NCBI RefSeq assembly: GCF_900156825.1
Contig: NZ_FTOV01000006.1
Span: forward strand, 62,001-126,000
DNA: 64,000 nt
From: Chryseobacterium gambrini
GTDB lineage: Bacteria; Bacteroidota; Bacteroidia; Flavobacteriales; Weeksellaceae
Reading direction: 5' to 3'
A model generated the notes under the pieces. That model was given only the letters and a program-made list of their open reading frames with translations. It was not told the DNA's origin and ran no database searches. Position 1 is the stretch's first letter. Every line of letters begins with the position of its first letter. A program made the translations under genes and the position numbers. Positions 26,650 through 35,778 of this stretch are shown here, piece by piece.

Positions 26650-28584
26650 ATGAAAAAAATATTTCTAGTGGCTTTCTGTTCAATGAATTTGATATTTATT
26701 GAAGCTCAGAAGCATGAATTTCTTAATTATCCTAAATTTAATGATGCAGATCTTTCAAAGCAGAAATCAGCGCTGGATGAAAATGCACCTGCCGAAATTT
26801 TATTCAAATCGCTGCATTTCAGCATTGATAATAATACCGGAAATCTTGTGAAAAAAACTTTTTATAGGGTGAAAATTTATGATAAGGACAAAGCAGAAGA
26901 CTGGTTGAATCTTGAAATTCCGTTATACCAAAGCGGAAGCGATCAGGAGACCATTTCTAAGGTAAAAGCTTTCACGTACAATCTGGAAAACGGTACTTCC
27001 GTAGCTACAAAAGTTGATAAAAGTTCAAAATATAAAAGTAAAGAGAGCAAATATGTCTCCATCACAAAATTTGCATTCCCGAATGTAAAAAACGGCTCTG
27101 TTATCGAATACCAGTATGAAGTGACTTCTCCGTTTCTCTATGTGGTTCCGGAAATCATGATTGAAACAGATACACCGTCGTTATACACGGAATATGTTTT
27201 AGACAGCCCTTCAAATATTGCCTATAATGTGAATTACACAGGTTTTCTTACTCCTAAATATAGAGAAGTCGATGAAAGAATGATGTACGGAATGAATTAC
27301 AGAACGTACCGCTTCGGATTTGAAAACGTAAAAGGATTTAAAACAGAAAAATTTGTAAATAACGACCGAAATTACAGAACCAAAATTGGTGCAGAGCTTC
27401 ATTCTACAAACTTCAGAGAACTTAAATTGTATTCTTCGTCGTGGGAACAGATTAAGCAGAGGTTGTATGAAAATGAAGATTTCGGAGGAGAATTAAAGAA
27501 AACAAGACTGGCAAAAGACAATATGCCTGCAAATATTTCAGGAATTTCAGGAGAGATAGAAAAAGCCAATGCTGTTTTTGATTATGTAAAAAATACCTTT
27601 ACATGGAACAAAGACAGAGGAATTTATACAGAAGACGGTATCAAAAAAATGCTGGAAACAAAAACCGGAAATGCGGCAGAAATCAACCTTTTTCTAGTCA
27701 TGATGCTTCGTGAAGCCGGAATTAAAGCAGATCCGCTTACGATTTCTACGGTGAGCAACGGTTTTATTAACATCGCTTCACCCAATGTTTCCAACATGAA
27801 TTTTGTAATTGCTGCTGTTCAGACAAAAGATGGCTTTCATTTGTATGATGCGACTTCAAAGCAGTCTTCGATCGATCAGTTACCGCCAAGAGACTGGAAC
27901 CAGTTCGGAATTTTGATGAATAAAGACAAAGTTCAGCAATTATCCATGATCAATGCAAAAACAAGTTTTACCTATCTTACGGCGGAGGCAAAAATTAATG
28001 CAGACGGAAGCATTTCGGGAACCTATTCCGATAAAGACACAGGAACGTATGCTATTTTTGCAAAAGAGAGCTATGACGATAATGCAGAGAAATACAAAAA
28101 GCAGTATAAAGATAATTTTGCGATAGACTTTACCAATATCGATTCAAAAGTACATGAAAACGGTGATTTTGAAAGCACCATGAAGTTTTCTTCCGAAAAT
28201 TTAATCGACAGGATCGGAAAGAAAATGATTATCAATCCGATGTTGTTTTTAAATAAAAACTCAAATGAATTCGATCAGACAGAAGAAAGAAAATACCTTA
28301 TCGATTTTACTTCGCCGTTCACAAGAATTAAGAAAATAGTCTTGGAAATTCCGGAAGGATATGCCATTGAAGAAATGCCGAAAAACAAAAAAATCGTAAC
28401 CGACGATAAAGAAATCGAATACAGTTATATTGCTGAGCAAAAAGGAAACAAGATCGAAGTAATTTCCACCACCAAAGTTAAGAGTCCGAATTATGAGAAA
28501 GAATATTATCCGGCTTTTAAACAGATTTGGGGAGTGGCTTCCAAACAGGAAAATCAGGTCATCAGTCTTGTAAAAAAACAGTAA
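26650..28584 (+). CDS. DUF3857/transglutaminase-like paralogue with Cys and His both lost
   Basis: A 644-residue exported protein (signal peptide to about residue 19, LIFIEAQ) parallel to the protein at 22713. At the active site it reads TGNAAEINLFL, with Ala342 in the Cys position, and MNFVIAAV, with Phe in place of His; the Asp of HLYDATS is kept. This is a clear pseudoenzyme within a transglutaminase-like fold. Its conservation beside an intact paralogue points to a non-catalytic role such as substrate capture or regulation of the partner. Confidence 0.86.
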   Translation: MKKIFLVAFCSMNLIFIEAQKHEFLNYPKFNDADLSKQKSALDENAPAEILFKSLHFSIDNNTGNLVKKTFYRVKIYDKDKAEDWLNLEIPLYQSGSDQETISKVKAFTYNLENGTSVATKVDKSSKYKSKESKYVSITKFAFPNVKNGSVIEYQYEVTSPFLYVVPEIMIETDTPSLYTEYVLDSPSNIAYNVNYTGFLTPKYREVDERMMYGMNYRTYRFGFENVKGFKTEKFVNNDRNYRTKIGAELHSTNFRELKLYSSSWEQIKQRLYENEDFGGELKKTRLAKDNMPANISGISGEIEKANAVFDYVKNTFTWNKDRGIYTEDGIKKMLETKTGNAAEINLFLVMMLREAGIKADPLTISTVSNGFINIASPNVSNMNFVIAAVQTKDGFHLYDATSKQSSIDQLPPRDWNQFGILMNKDKVQQLSMINAKTSFTYLTAEAKINADGSISGTYSDKDTGTYAIFAKESYDDNAEKYKKQYKDNFAIDFTNIDSKVHENGDFESTMKFSSENLIDRIGKKMIINPMLFLNKNSNEFDQTEERKYLIDFTSPFTRIKKIVLEIPEGYAIEEMPKNKKIVTDDKEIEYSYIAEQKGNKIEVISTTKVKSPNYEKEYYPAFKQIWGVASKQENQVISLVKKQ

Positions 28585-28662
28585 TTAAATTTTTTTTCAA
28601 AAATAATCTCAAACCATTCATTATTTGAATGGTTTTTGCATTGAAGAAGGAAAATCAGAATT

Positions 28663-29484
28663 ATGAAAAATACCATTGCGGTCTTAGCACTTTCAACTTT
28701 CTTTGTCTTTTCTGCCTGTAAAAAGACGGAAAGCAATAATATAAATGAAACAGAAGTTGCAGCTCCCGAAAAGTTTACAGTAGATTCCGTGAAAATCAGC
28801 GATTCGACTAAGCTTAGCGATTCTTTAACCGTTAAATATACTTCCAAAATGTTGCTGTTCCCGACCGTAAAGGATAAAAAATTATTAGACAGCATTTATT
28901 TTACAGAAAAAAATATTGGCGATTTTTCCAGAGAAGGATTGCTGAATTACCTTCAGAAAAGCAAAAACGAATATTTTAATAACATCAGAAAAGATTCAAA
29001 AGACTGGATTTCAGATATTTCATTTTCTCAGGAATGGTATTCGGATACGGGAATGAAAGTAAAATCCAATATCAACGATTATCTGCAGATAGAATACTTT
29101 TGGGCTTCATATGAAGGCGGAGCGCACGATAATTATGGTTATTCCGAAAGAGTTTTTGATCTTCAAAACAATAAAAAATTAGAATTAAAAGACATCACTT
29201 CCATGCCGAAAGAAAAACTGGAAGCCCTTTTAATGAAAAATATCAACAAAACCAACAGCGGAACAACAGATGATAAAGGAGAAGTTAATAATTCTGAAAT
29301 GCTTTTGGTAGACAAAATTCCGGCAACGGAAAATTTTTATTTCGATGACAAAAACCTGTATTTCCATTACAGTCCGTACGAAATTACAGCTTTTGCAGCA
29401 GGAGATATTATAATCCCTGTTTCCTGGACAGAGCTTAAAGGAACTCTTACTCCAGAATTTATGAAAAGAATGAAAATTAAATAA
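28663..29484 (+). CDS. RsiV-like lipoprotein (DUF3298/DUF4163 type)
   Basis: A 273-residue lipoprotein (lipobox ending FSAC, Cys at residue 19). After a polar Ser/Thr/Lys linker, the region about 60-273 matches the RsiV-like two-part domain: the ISFSQEWY strand, YFWASYEGGAHDNYGYSERVFDLQNNKKLELKD by position 149-180, and a C-terminal strand set ending IIIPVSWTELKG. In Bacillus RsiV this domain binds lysozyme. Here there is no adjacent sigma factor and the protein is lipid-anchored, so only a ligand-binding role can be inferred. Confidence 0.83.
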   Translation: MKNTIAVLALSTFFVFSACKKTESNNINETEVAAPEKFTVDSVKISDSTKLSDSLTVKYTSKMLLFPTVKDKKLLDSIYFTEKNIGDFSREGLLNYLQKSKNEYFNNIRKDSKDWISDISFSQEWYSDTGMKVKSNINDYLQIEYFWASYEGGAHDNYGYSERVFDLQNNKKLELKDITSMPKEKLEALLMKNINKTNSGTTDDKGEVNNSEMLLVDKIPATENFYFDDKNLYFHYSPYEITAFAAGDIIIPVSWTELKGTLTPEFMKRMKIK

Positions 29485-29489
29485 CAATC

Positions 29490-29514
29490 ATGCTTCCACA
29501 TCGGGAGCATTTTT
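29490..29514 (+). terminator. terminator overlapping the next promoter
   Basis: ATGCTTCC and GGGAGCAT with a 5-base loop and a T-run. The T-run leads straight into the TATTTTTG promoter box of the following gene. Confidence 0.7.
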
Positions 29515-29522
29515 TATTTTTG
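29515..29522 (+). promoter_or_regulatory. -7 promoter box ending 5 bases before the start codon
   Basis: TATTTTTG is followed by CACTA and then the ATG at 29528. If transcription starts at the usual distance, the message is leaderless. Confidence 0.6.
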
Positions 29523-29527
29523 CACTA

Positions 29528-30379
29528 ATGGAAAAAGTCGCTTTCATCATCAATCCTTTTTCGGCGAAAAAAAATTATCAGCCGTTTCTTAACGAACTGA
29601 AAGCAAAGGTGAAAGATCCTTTGTATTACATCTCGGAATCCATTCCCGGAACCGATCAGTTTATTCAGGATCATTTTAATGATGTTGATATTTTTGTAGC
29701 CATTGGAGGCGACGGAACCATTTCTACCGTAGCCAGAAATCTCATCAACACAGAAAAAATTCTGGCGATTTTTCCGGCAGGTTCCGGAAACGGATTTTCC
29801 AACGAAACCCAGTTCAGCAAAAATCTGGACGAACTGCTGGAAAAGATCAGAACCAAAAATTCCAGAAAAATTGATACGTTCACAGTAAATGAAAGACTTT
29901 CCATTAATGTTTCCGGAACCGGATTCGACGGTAAAGTCGTAAAGGAATTTGAAAAAACAACGCGGGGATTTAAAAACTACATCAAAGTTTCCTTTAAAAC
30001 TTTTTTCAGCTACAAGCCAATCAAACTGAAGTTTTTTGACGAAAAATACAAGCAGTACAACGGGAAATATTTAATGGTGAACATCGCCAACACACGACAG
30101 TTTGGAAACAACGCCTACATCGCACCTCATGCAAGTAAAAGTGACGGTTTGGTAGATATGGTTCTGGTCAAAAAATTTCCTTTCTTCTATTCCATGCTTT
30201 TTGCGTTCAGAATGTTTACCAAAAAACTGAAACAGGACGATTACATTACTTATTTGCCTGTTTCCGAAATAGAATTTAAGGTGAATACCAAAAACTGGCA
30301 TCTCGACGGAGAATTCAACAAAATAAAATCTCCGGTTCATGTAAAAGTTAAGCCATCAAGCTTAAGAATTTTAATCTAA
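29528..30379 (+). CDS. diacylglycerol/lipid kinase family protein (YegS-like)
   Basis: A 283-residue cytoplasmic or peripheral membrane enzyme of the DAG kinase catalytic family, which phosphorylates a lipid hydroxyl with ATP. Seen in order are the N-terminal INPFSAKKN motif, the nucleotide loop GGDGTISTVARNL, PAGSGNGFSNE, the C-terminal beta-domain segment NVSGTGFDGKVV, GNNAYIAPHASKSDGLVDMVLV, and the terminal DGEFNKIKSPVHVKVKPSSLRIL. The substrate cannot be read from the sequence. Confidence 0.92.
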   Translation: MEKVAFIINPFSAKKNYQPFLNELKAKVKDPLYYISESIPGTDQFIQDHFNDVDIFVAIGGDGTISTVARNLINTEKILAIFPAGSGNGFSNETQFSKNLDELLEKIRTKNSRKIDTFTVNERLSINVSGTGFDGKVVKEFEKTTRGFKNYIKVSFKTFFSYKPIKLKFFDEKYKQYNGKYLMVNIANTRQFGNNAYIAPHASKSDGLVDMVLVKKFPFFYSMLFAFRMFTKKLKQDDYITYLPVSEIEFKVNTKNWHLDGEFNKIKSPVHVKVKPSSLRILI

Positions 30380-30424
30380 AAACCGTCATTCCGGTAAAAA
30401 AGGAATTGTTATCTATTTAATTTT

Positions 30425-30531
30425 AGGAGCTGTTTCGCGCTTTCGCTACTCGCTTTTTTTGGATTCGGCGGCTGCGAAGCAGCCGCCGAATCCAAAAAAG
30501 AGCTCAGACACGCCGCTCAATCGCGGCTAAA
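30425..30531. repeat. shared-arm repeat with perfect 21-bp central hairpin
   Basis: The central hairpin has 21-bp arms (30455-30475 and 30479-30499) tipped TGC-GAA-GCA. The flanks AGGAGCTGTTTCGCGCTTTCG and GAGCTCAGACACGCCGC...GCGGCTAA recur around a different hairpin at 44642 and, in part, at 51346 and 3648. It lies between the convergent lipid kinase and dctA genes and may also terminate both. Confidence 0.85.
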
Positions 30532-30580
30532 ATGGCAGTCATTGTAAAACTAAATCTGTTTCAGATTAAACAATGTCAGG

Positions 30581-31861
30581 CTAAACTTCCAGCTTTTTTT
30601 CCACTTCATTCGGATGATCCAGACAATAGTGCAGTTGCTCTTTATCCAGTTGCTTTTCCCAGTTGGCAACCACTACCGTTGCAACAGAATTTCCGATTAC
30701 GTTGGTTAAAGCACGGCATTCACTCATAAACTTATCGATTCCCAAAATCAGCGTCATTCCGGCAATCGGAATTTCAGGAACCACCGCTAATGTTGCTGCT
30801 AAAGTCACAAATCCCGCTCCCGTAACTCCGGCTGCACCTTTAGAACTCAGCATGGCAACCAAAAGAAGAATGATCTGTTTTTCAATTGGAAGATGGATGT
30901 TCAGAGCCTGGGCAATAAAAAGCGAAGCCAGCGTCATATAAATATTGGTTCCGTCGAGATTGAAAGAATATCCTGTAGGAACCACCAAACCGACAATCGC
31001 TCTTGAACAGCCTGCTTTTTCAAGCTTTTCCATAATTCCGGGAAGTGCAGATTCTGAAGAACTCGTTCCTAAAACCAGCAAAAGCTCCTCCTTCAGATAA
31101 TACATCAGCTTAAAAATATTAAAACCGTTGTACCAGGCGACAGCGCCTAAAACCAAAACCACAAACAATGCAGAAGTTATATAAAACGTTCCCACCAAAA
31201 AAATCAGATTCAAAACCGAATGAAGTCCGTATTTTCCAATGGTAAAAGCCATCGCTCCAAAAGCTCCGATCGGCGCCAGTTTCATCAGCATATGCACAAT
31301 TTTAAAGACCGGAGTAGAAAGATCCTGTAAAAAATCCGTTACTTTCTGGCTTTTTTCTTTCGTTAAAACCAAAGCTACGCCCATTAAAATAGCAACAAGA
31401 AGAACCTGCAGAATATTATCTCCAACCAACGGACTGAACAGCGTTTCCGGAATAATATTCATAATAAAACCCGTTAAAGTCGTTTCATGAGCTTTTTGCT
31501 GATACTGAGAAACATCACCCGAAAGGGTAGAAGGATCAATATTAAGACCATGACCCGGCTGTAAGATATTTCCTACCACCAAACCGATAACCAATGCCAA
31601 CGTTGAAAACGTAAAGAAATAAATCATCGCTTTAACCGCAATTCTGCCCACTTTTTTAAGGTCAGTCATGTGCGCGATTCCTAATGTGAGGGTAATGAAA
31701 ATCACCGGAGCAATAATCATTTTCACGAGTTTGATGAATCCGTCGCCCAAAGGTTTCATTTTTTCACCAAGTTCAGGATAAAATCTTCCTAAAAGAATTC
31801 CTGCAACAATCGCAATAATAACCTGAAAATAAAGCTGGTGGTAAATCTTTTTTGCTTTCAC
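30581..31861 (-). CDS. dctA: C4-dicarboxylate:cation symporter (DAACS family)
   Basis: A 426-residue inner-membrane transporter of the DctA/GltP family, importing succinate, fumarate, malate or acidic amino acids with protons or Na+. The opening [21 protein letters not shown], the [22 protein letters not shown] segment, the Ser-rich hairpin [20 protein letters not shown], the [12 protein letters not shown] motif and the C-terminal [19 protein letters not shown] are all in place. The pattern resembles DctA more than GltP, but substrate choice is inferred. Confidence 0.9.
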   Translation of the reverse strand: MKAKKIYHQLYFQVIIAIVAGILLGRFYPELGEKMKPLGDGFIKLVKMIIAPVIFITLTLGIAHMTDLKKVGRIAVKAMIYFFTFSTLALVIGLVVGNILQPGHGLNIDPSTLSGDVSQYQQKAHETTLTGFIMNIIPETLFSPLVGDNILQVLLVAILMGVALVLTKEKSQKVTDFLQDLSTPVFKIVHMLMKLAPIGAFGAMAFTIGKYGLHSVLNLIFLVGTFYITSALFVVLVLGAVAWYNGFNIFKLMYYLKEELLLVLGTSSSESALPGIMEKLEKAGCSRAIVGLVVPTGYSFNLDGTNIYMTLASLFIAQALNIHLPIEKQIILLLVAMLSSKGAAGVTGAGFVTLAATLAVVPEIPIAGMTLILGIDKFMSECRALTNVIGNSVATVVVANWEKQLDKEQLHYCLDHPNEVEKKLEV

Positions 31862-31930
31862 AAGAATATTGATTTTAAAAGCCGAAAATTAGTGAAATTT
31901 GCTCTAAAATAATGACAAATGTCATGAATA

Positions 31931-31961
31931 GTTTCGGCTCGGGCGAAGCCCGAGCCGAAAC
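31931..31961. repeat. perfect 14-bp hairpin tipped GGC-GAA-GCC
   Basis: Arms 31931-31944 and 31948-31961, GC-rich, GAA loop. It stands in the 271-bp gap between the co-directional ggt and dctA genes, has no T-run on the minus strand, and is therefore a weaker terminator candidate. No other feature is seen in this gap. Confidence 0.75.
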
Positions 31962-32132
31962 CAAAATTATTTTAAATTTTTATATAATTTTAATGAAGCA
32001 AGAATCTCAAAAAACGGTCTCAAAATTCAGATTATTTTTACTCTTGCCATTCTGACGAAGGAAGAATCTCAAATAATCAGTCAATTAAGATGTTTTAAGT
32101 CAGCTTTTTTAGCTTAACTACAAAAACTTCAC

Positions 32133-33818
32133 CTATTCCACTGCAACAGAATCGTCACCACGACCATCTGCAACTGCATGAATATTTCCGTTGTCATCAA
32201 TCAGAATCATTTCTGTTCTTCCGATCTGGTTCCATTTTTCAGACTTATACCCTAATTTTTCCAGATCCTTAATCGTGGTTTCAGGGAAATTCTTTTCAAA
32301 AGCAACCGTTTCAGGAAGCCACTGATGATGAAATTTCGGAGCATTGACAGAAATATTAGCATTCTGCTTAAAATCGATCACATCAACAATAGCCTGATAA
32401 ACAGAAGTCGGAATCGTCGTTCCTCCCGGAGTTCCGACTACCATGTAAGGTTTTCCGTTTTTCAGAACAATCGTTGGAGTCATCGAAGAAAGCATCCTTT
32501 TATTCGGCTGAATGGAATTTGCCTCTCCGCCAACCGCTCCAAACATATTCGGGACACCCGGTTTAATGGAAAAATCGTCCATTTCATTATTTAAGAAAAA
32601 TCCCGCACCCGAAACGACAACCTTACTTCCGTAATAACCATTCAAAGTAGTGGTTACCGCTGCTGCATTTCCATCCTTATCAATAACGGAAATATGAGTA
32701 GTCTCTGTAGATTCTTTCGGTTGTTTTGTTATTTTTCCTACTTCTGCACTCGGTGTTGCTTTGCTGAAACTGAAGCTTTTCCAGCGGTTTTTCAGATATT
32801 CGTCAGATATCAGATAAGAAGTTTTATCCTGAATAAAATCCGGATCGCCCATATATTCCGCTCTGTCTGCATAGGCTCTTCTTTCGGCTTCCACCATCAC
32901 CTGAACAGCCTGTGTAGAGTTTTGCTGATATTTTTCCAGATTTTCATAAGCTGCCATTTTCAGCATTTGCGCAAGAAGAAGTCCGCCGCTTGAAGGCAAA
33001 GGCATAGAAACCACCTGATTTCCTTTGTAATCAAATTCAAGTGCTTTTCTTTCGGCAACTTTATAATTTTTAAGATCTTCAGAAGTAATAATTCCGTTTC
33101 CTTTTTTCATTTCAGAAACCAGAAGTTCAGCTGTTTTTCCTTCGTAAAAGCCTTTTAGACCTTGTTTCTGAATCAACTTTAACGTTTCAGCCAAATCCTT
33201 CTGAACTAAAAGATCTCCGGCTTTCCAGGGAATATCTTTAACAAAAACAATGGAAGACTGATTGTGCTTCTGGAAATTTTGTTTGTTGTTATTCAGTAAG
33301 TTAGCTTCCTGTTCGGTAATCGCAAAGCCTTTTTCAGCAAGATCAATGGCGGGCTGAATTAATTTGCCCATCGGAAGTTTACAGTATTTTAAAGTAGCAA
33401 AAAAACCTGCCACACTTCCCGGAACACCAACCGCTAATCTCCCGTTTTGGGAAAGATCGGTATTGGCTTTACCGTTTTTGTCGACGTACATATCGCGGCT
33501 TGCTTTTTTAGGCGCCGTTTCACGGTAATCGATTGTGAATTTTTCGCCATTGTTTTTTACGCCAACTAAAAATCCGCCTCCGCCGATGTTTCCTGCCTGC
33601 GGATAAACAACGGCAAGTGCATATTGTGTGGCAACAATAGCATCATAAGCATTTCCCCCCATTTTCATCACTTTTGCTCCTGCTTCGCTCGCCAACGGAT
33701 GCGCAGAAACAACCACTCCTTTATTTTTAACTTTCACCTCCTTCACAATAGTAATATCTGTGTATTGTGCTGAAATTGTGGTAGAAAATAAAATAAGTGA
33801 AACAATAATCTTTTTCAT
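32133..33818 (-). CDS. ggt: gamma-glutamyltransferase
   Basis: GGT cleaves gamma-glutamyl bonds of glutathione and related peptides in the periplasm. The 561-residue proenzyme has a signal peptide (to about residue 17, ISAQ) and self-cleaves before the Thr of STETTHISVIDKDGNAAAVT to form two subunits. Other motifs are GGGGFLVGV region GNIGGGGFL, the large-subunit PLPSSGGLLLAQML, MLSSMTPTI (substrate Ser pair) and VVGTPGGTTIPTSV. It is monocistronic, with no neighbour in glutathione metabolism. Confidence 0.95.
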   Translation of the reverse strand: MKKIIVSLILFSTTISAQYTDITIVKEVKVKNKGVVVSAHPLASEAGAKVMKMGGNAYDAIVATQYALAVVYPQAGNIGGGGFLVGVKNNGEKFTIDYRETAPKKASRDMYVDKNGKANTDLSQNGRLAVGVPGSVAGFFATLKYCKLPMGKLIQPAIDLAEKGFAITEQEANLLNNNKQNFQKHNQSSIVFVKDIPWKAGDLLVQKDLAETLKLIQKQGLKGFYEGKTAELLVSEMKKGNGIITSEDLKNYKVAERKALEFDYKGNQVVSMPLPSSGGLLLAQMLKMAAYENLEKYQQNSTQAVQVMVEAERRAYADRAEYMGDPDFIQDKTSYLISDEYLKNRWKSFSFSKATPSAEVGKITKQPKESTETTHISVIDKDGNAAAVTTTLNGYYGSKVVVSGAGFFLNNEMDDFSIKPGVPNMFGAVGGEANSIQPNKRMLSSMTPTIVLKNGKPYMVVGTPGGTTIPTSVYQAIVDVIDFKQNANISVNAPKFHHQWLPETVAFEKNFPETTIKDLEKLGYKSEKWNQIGRTEMILIDDNGNIHAVADGRGDDSVAVE

Positions 33819-33874
33819 TTACAAAATTTATATTCGAATTTACGATTTTGTTTTAAGATAGGGTCTAAAATATT

Positions 33875-33882
33875 TACTTTTG
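33875..33882 (+). promoter_or_regulatory. -7 promoter box of the threonine dehydrogenase gene
   Basis: TACTTTTG, 27 bases before the ATG at 33910. A TTG at 33848-33850 is 24 bases upstream, one base beyond the usual spacing. Confidence 0.5.
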
Positions 33883-33909
33883 CTTTCGATCAACAAATAA
33901 AAGTTAAAA

Positions 33910-34875
33910 ATGAAATCCCACACGGAAAGAATACTTATTACAGGTGCTTTAGGACAGATCGGCACCGAGCTTACAAACAGACTTGTTGAAATTCACGGAG
34001 CAGAAAATGTAGTTGCTTCGGGGCTCGACAGATGGCAAAAAGGAATTACCGCGGCAGGTCATTATGAAAGAATGGATGTTACCAATACCCAATTGGTAAG
34101 ACAGGTGATCAAAGACTACGATATTACTACCGTTTATCATTTGGCTTCATTATTGTCGGGTACATCAGAAAAGCAACCGATTTTTGCATGGAAACTAAAT
34201 CTGGAGCCTTTGCTTCATTTTTGTGAAATGGCAAAAGAAGGACTTATCCAAAAGATTTTCTGGCCGAGTTCCATTGCGGTTTTTGGAAAAGGAATTCCTA
34301 AAGAAAATGTGGAGCAGGATGTGGTTCTAAATCCTACAACGGTTTACGGAATTTCTAAAATGGCGGGTGAGAAATGGTGCGAGTATTATTTTGATAAGCA
34401 TGGAGTAGATGTAAGAAGCATCCGTTATCCGGGATTGATTTCATGGAAAACTCCTGCAGGTGGTGGAACTACAGATTATGCTGTTGAGATTTTTTATGAA
34501 GCCATCGAAGAAGGAAAATACACAAGTTTTATTTCCGAAAACACAGGAATGCCGATGTTGTATATGGATGATGCCATTAACGCAACCCTGAAATTAATGG
34601 ATGCTCCAAAAGAAAATCTTACCGTAAGATCTTCTTATAATTTGGGCGGAATGTCTTTCACTCCAAAAGAACTGGCGGAAGAAATTAAGAAAGAAATTCC
34701 GGAATTCGAGATCGATTATAAACCGGATTTCAGACAGGCAATCGCAGATTCATGGCCAGCTTCAATTGATGACTCCGTAGCGAAAAAAGACTGGGGATTA
34801 AGCTATGATTTCGGGATTTCTGAGATGACTAAAGACATGATTAAAAATTTGAAAATCAAATTAGCTAAAAATTAA
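33910..34875 (+). CDS. L-threonine 3-dehydrogenase, SDR (epimerase-like) type
   Basis: A 321-residue extended short-chain dehydrogenase. The NAD-binding motif is ITGALGQIG; the catalytic Ser is in WPSSIAVFGK and the Tyr-x-x-x-Lys in TTVYGISKMAGE. Segments RYPGLISWKTPAGGGTTDYAV and MPMLYMDDAINATLKLM are characteristic of the epimerase-like threonine dehydrogenase found in Flavobacterium and Cytophaga relatives, which oxidises L-Thr to 2-amino-3-ketobutyrate. The glycine C-acetyltransferase that completes the pathway is not in the window. Confidence 0.9.
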   Translation: MKSHTERILITGALGQIGTELTNRLVEIHGAENVVASGLDRWQKGITAAGHYERMDVTNTQLVRQVIKDYDITTVYHLASLLSGTSEKQPIFAWKLNLEPLLHFCEMAKEGLIQKIFWPSSIAVFGKGIPKENVEQDVVLNPTTVYGISKMAGEKWCEYYFDKHGVDVRSIRYPGLISWKTPAGGGTTDYAVEIFYEAIEEGKYTSFISENTGMPMLYMDDAINATLKLMDAPKENLTVRSSYNLGGMSFTPKELAEEIKKEIPEFEIDYKPDFRQAIADSWPASIDDSVAKKDWGLSYDFGISEMTKDMIKNLKIKLAKN

Positions 34876-34960
34876 TTTACTTCAAGTTTTAATTTAAATA
34901 AGAATTATTTTAACATCTGATTTTTAATTTATTATAAAAATTATCTAAAATTTAGTTTAA

Positions 34961-35713
34961 ATGATATTGTTCACATTTAACATTCTGAATATTGAAGCTG
35001 ACTGCAAAAAACAGCAGTTTGTTTCCGATGAAGAGAGGCTGAAAATTTCAGAGGATAATACAAAAGCAATACTTAGAATTTTAGACATTCATGATGTTAA
35101 AGCAAGTTTCTTTGTAGAGATTTCTATCGCTCAAAAACTTCAGAATTTAATAAAAGCAATTTCATTCCAAAGGCATGAAATTGCTTTTTATAATAAAAAT
35201 TCTACCCTTCAGGAAATTGAAAATGCTAAAAAATTTACTCAGGAATTTTTAGAAAAACAGATTCGCGGAATTCGTCAGAAAGACATCAAAGTTCCTCAGG
35301 AAGATTTAAAGTTGCTGGAATTTAATTACGTTTCCAATATAGATAATGCCAACATTCTTTTTCCTTTCAAACGTCTGAAAAGAGATACGCAGATTAATGA
35401 GGAAGACGGATTGAGTATTGTTCCGGAAAGTATTTCTCCTTACAGTCAGCTTCCGTATAACGATTTTGTATTTCAGATGCTTCCGATGGAGTATTACCAG
35501 AGTATGGTTTTCGAAACCCTGAAAAAGGATGATTTCGTTCTGATCTATCTTAATTCATGGCAGTTTACAGATTTTCAGAAATATCCGTTTGATATTCCCT
35601 TTTACAGAAGGCTGAATTCAGGCAAAAAAATGGAGGACAAATTAGATGCCCTCCTGAGTTGGATCAACGAGAAAGAAATGGCTACTTCCCGTATGAAAGA
35701 TTATATTTTTTAG
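34961..35713 (+). CDS. divergent polysaccharide deacetylase-like protein, active-site residues degenerate
   Basis: A 250-residue cytoplasmic-looking protein with the layout of WalW/PdaB-type NodB deacetylases. A first strand ILFTFNILNIEAD corresponds to the FNVDVEE metal-site motif; KISEDNTKAILRILDIHDVKASFFV corresponds to the second strand and helix by position 30-60. The histidine pair of the family (HEIASH) appears as RHEIAFYN, so one metal-binding His is lost, and the second Asp of the first motif is also gone. Later segments (EDGLSIVPESISPY, LIYLNSWQFTD) follow the family. It is probably a non-catalytic or altered relative. No glycan gene cluster surrounds it. Confidence 0.7.
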   Translation: MILFTFNILNIEADCKKQQFVSDEERLKISEDNTKAILRILDIHDVKASFFVEISIAQKLQNLIKAISFQRHEIAFYNKNSTLQEIENAKKFTQEFLEKQIRGIRQKDIKVPQEDLKLLEFNYVSNIDNANILFPFKRLKRDTQINEEDGLSIVPESISPYSQLPYNDFVFQMLPMEYYQSMVFETLKKDDFVLIYLNSWQFTDFQKYPFDIPFYRRLNSGKKMEDKLDALLSWINEKEMATSRMKDYIF

Positions 35714-35778
35714 CTTGCAGGAATTAGGTTGTACAGTTTACTAAAAACCTTAAACCAAAAACGCTAAACTTTAATTTT

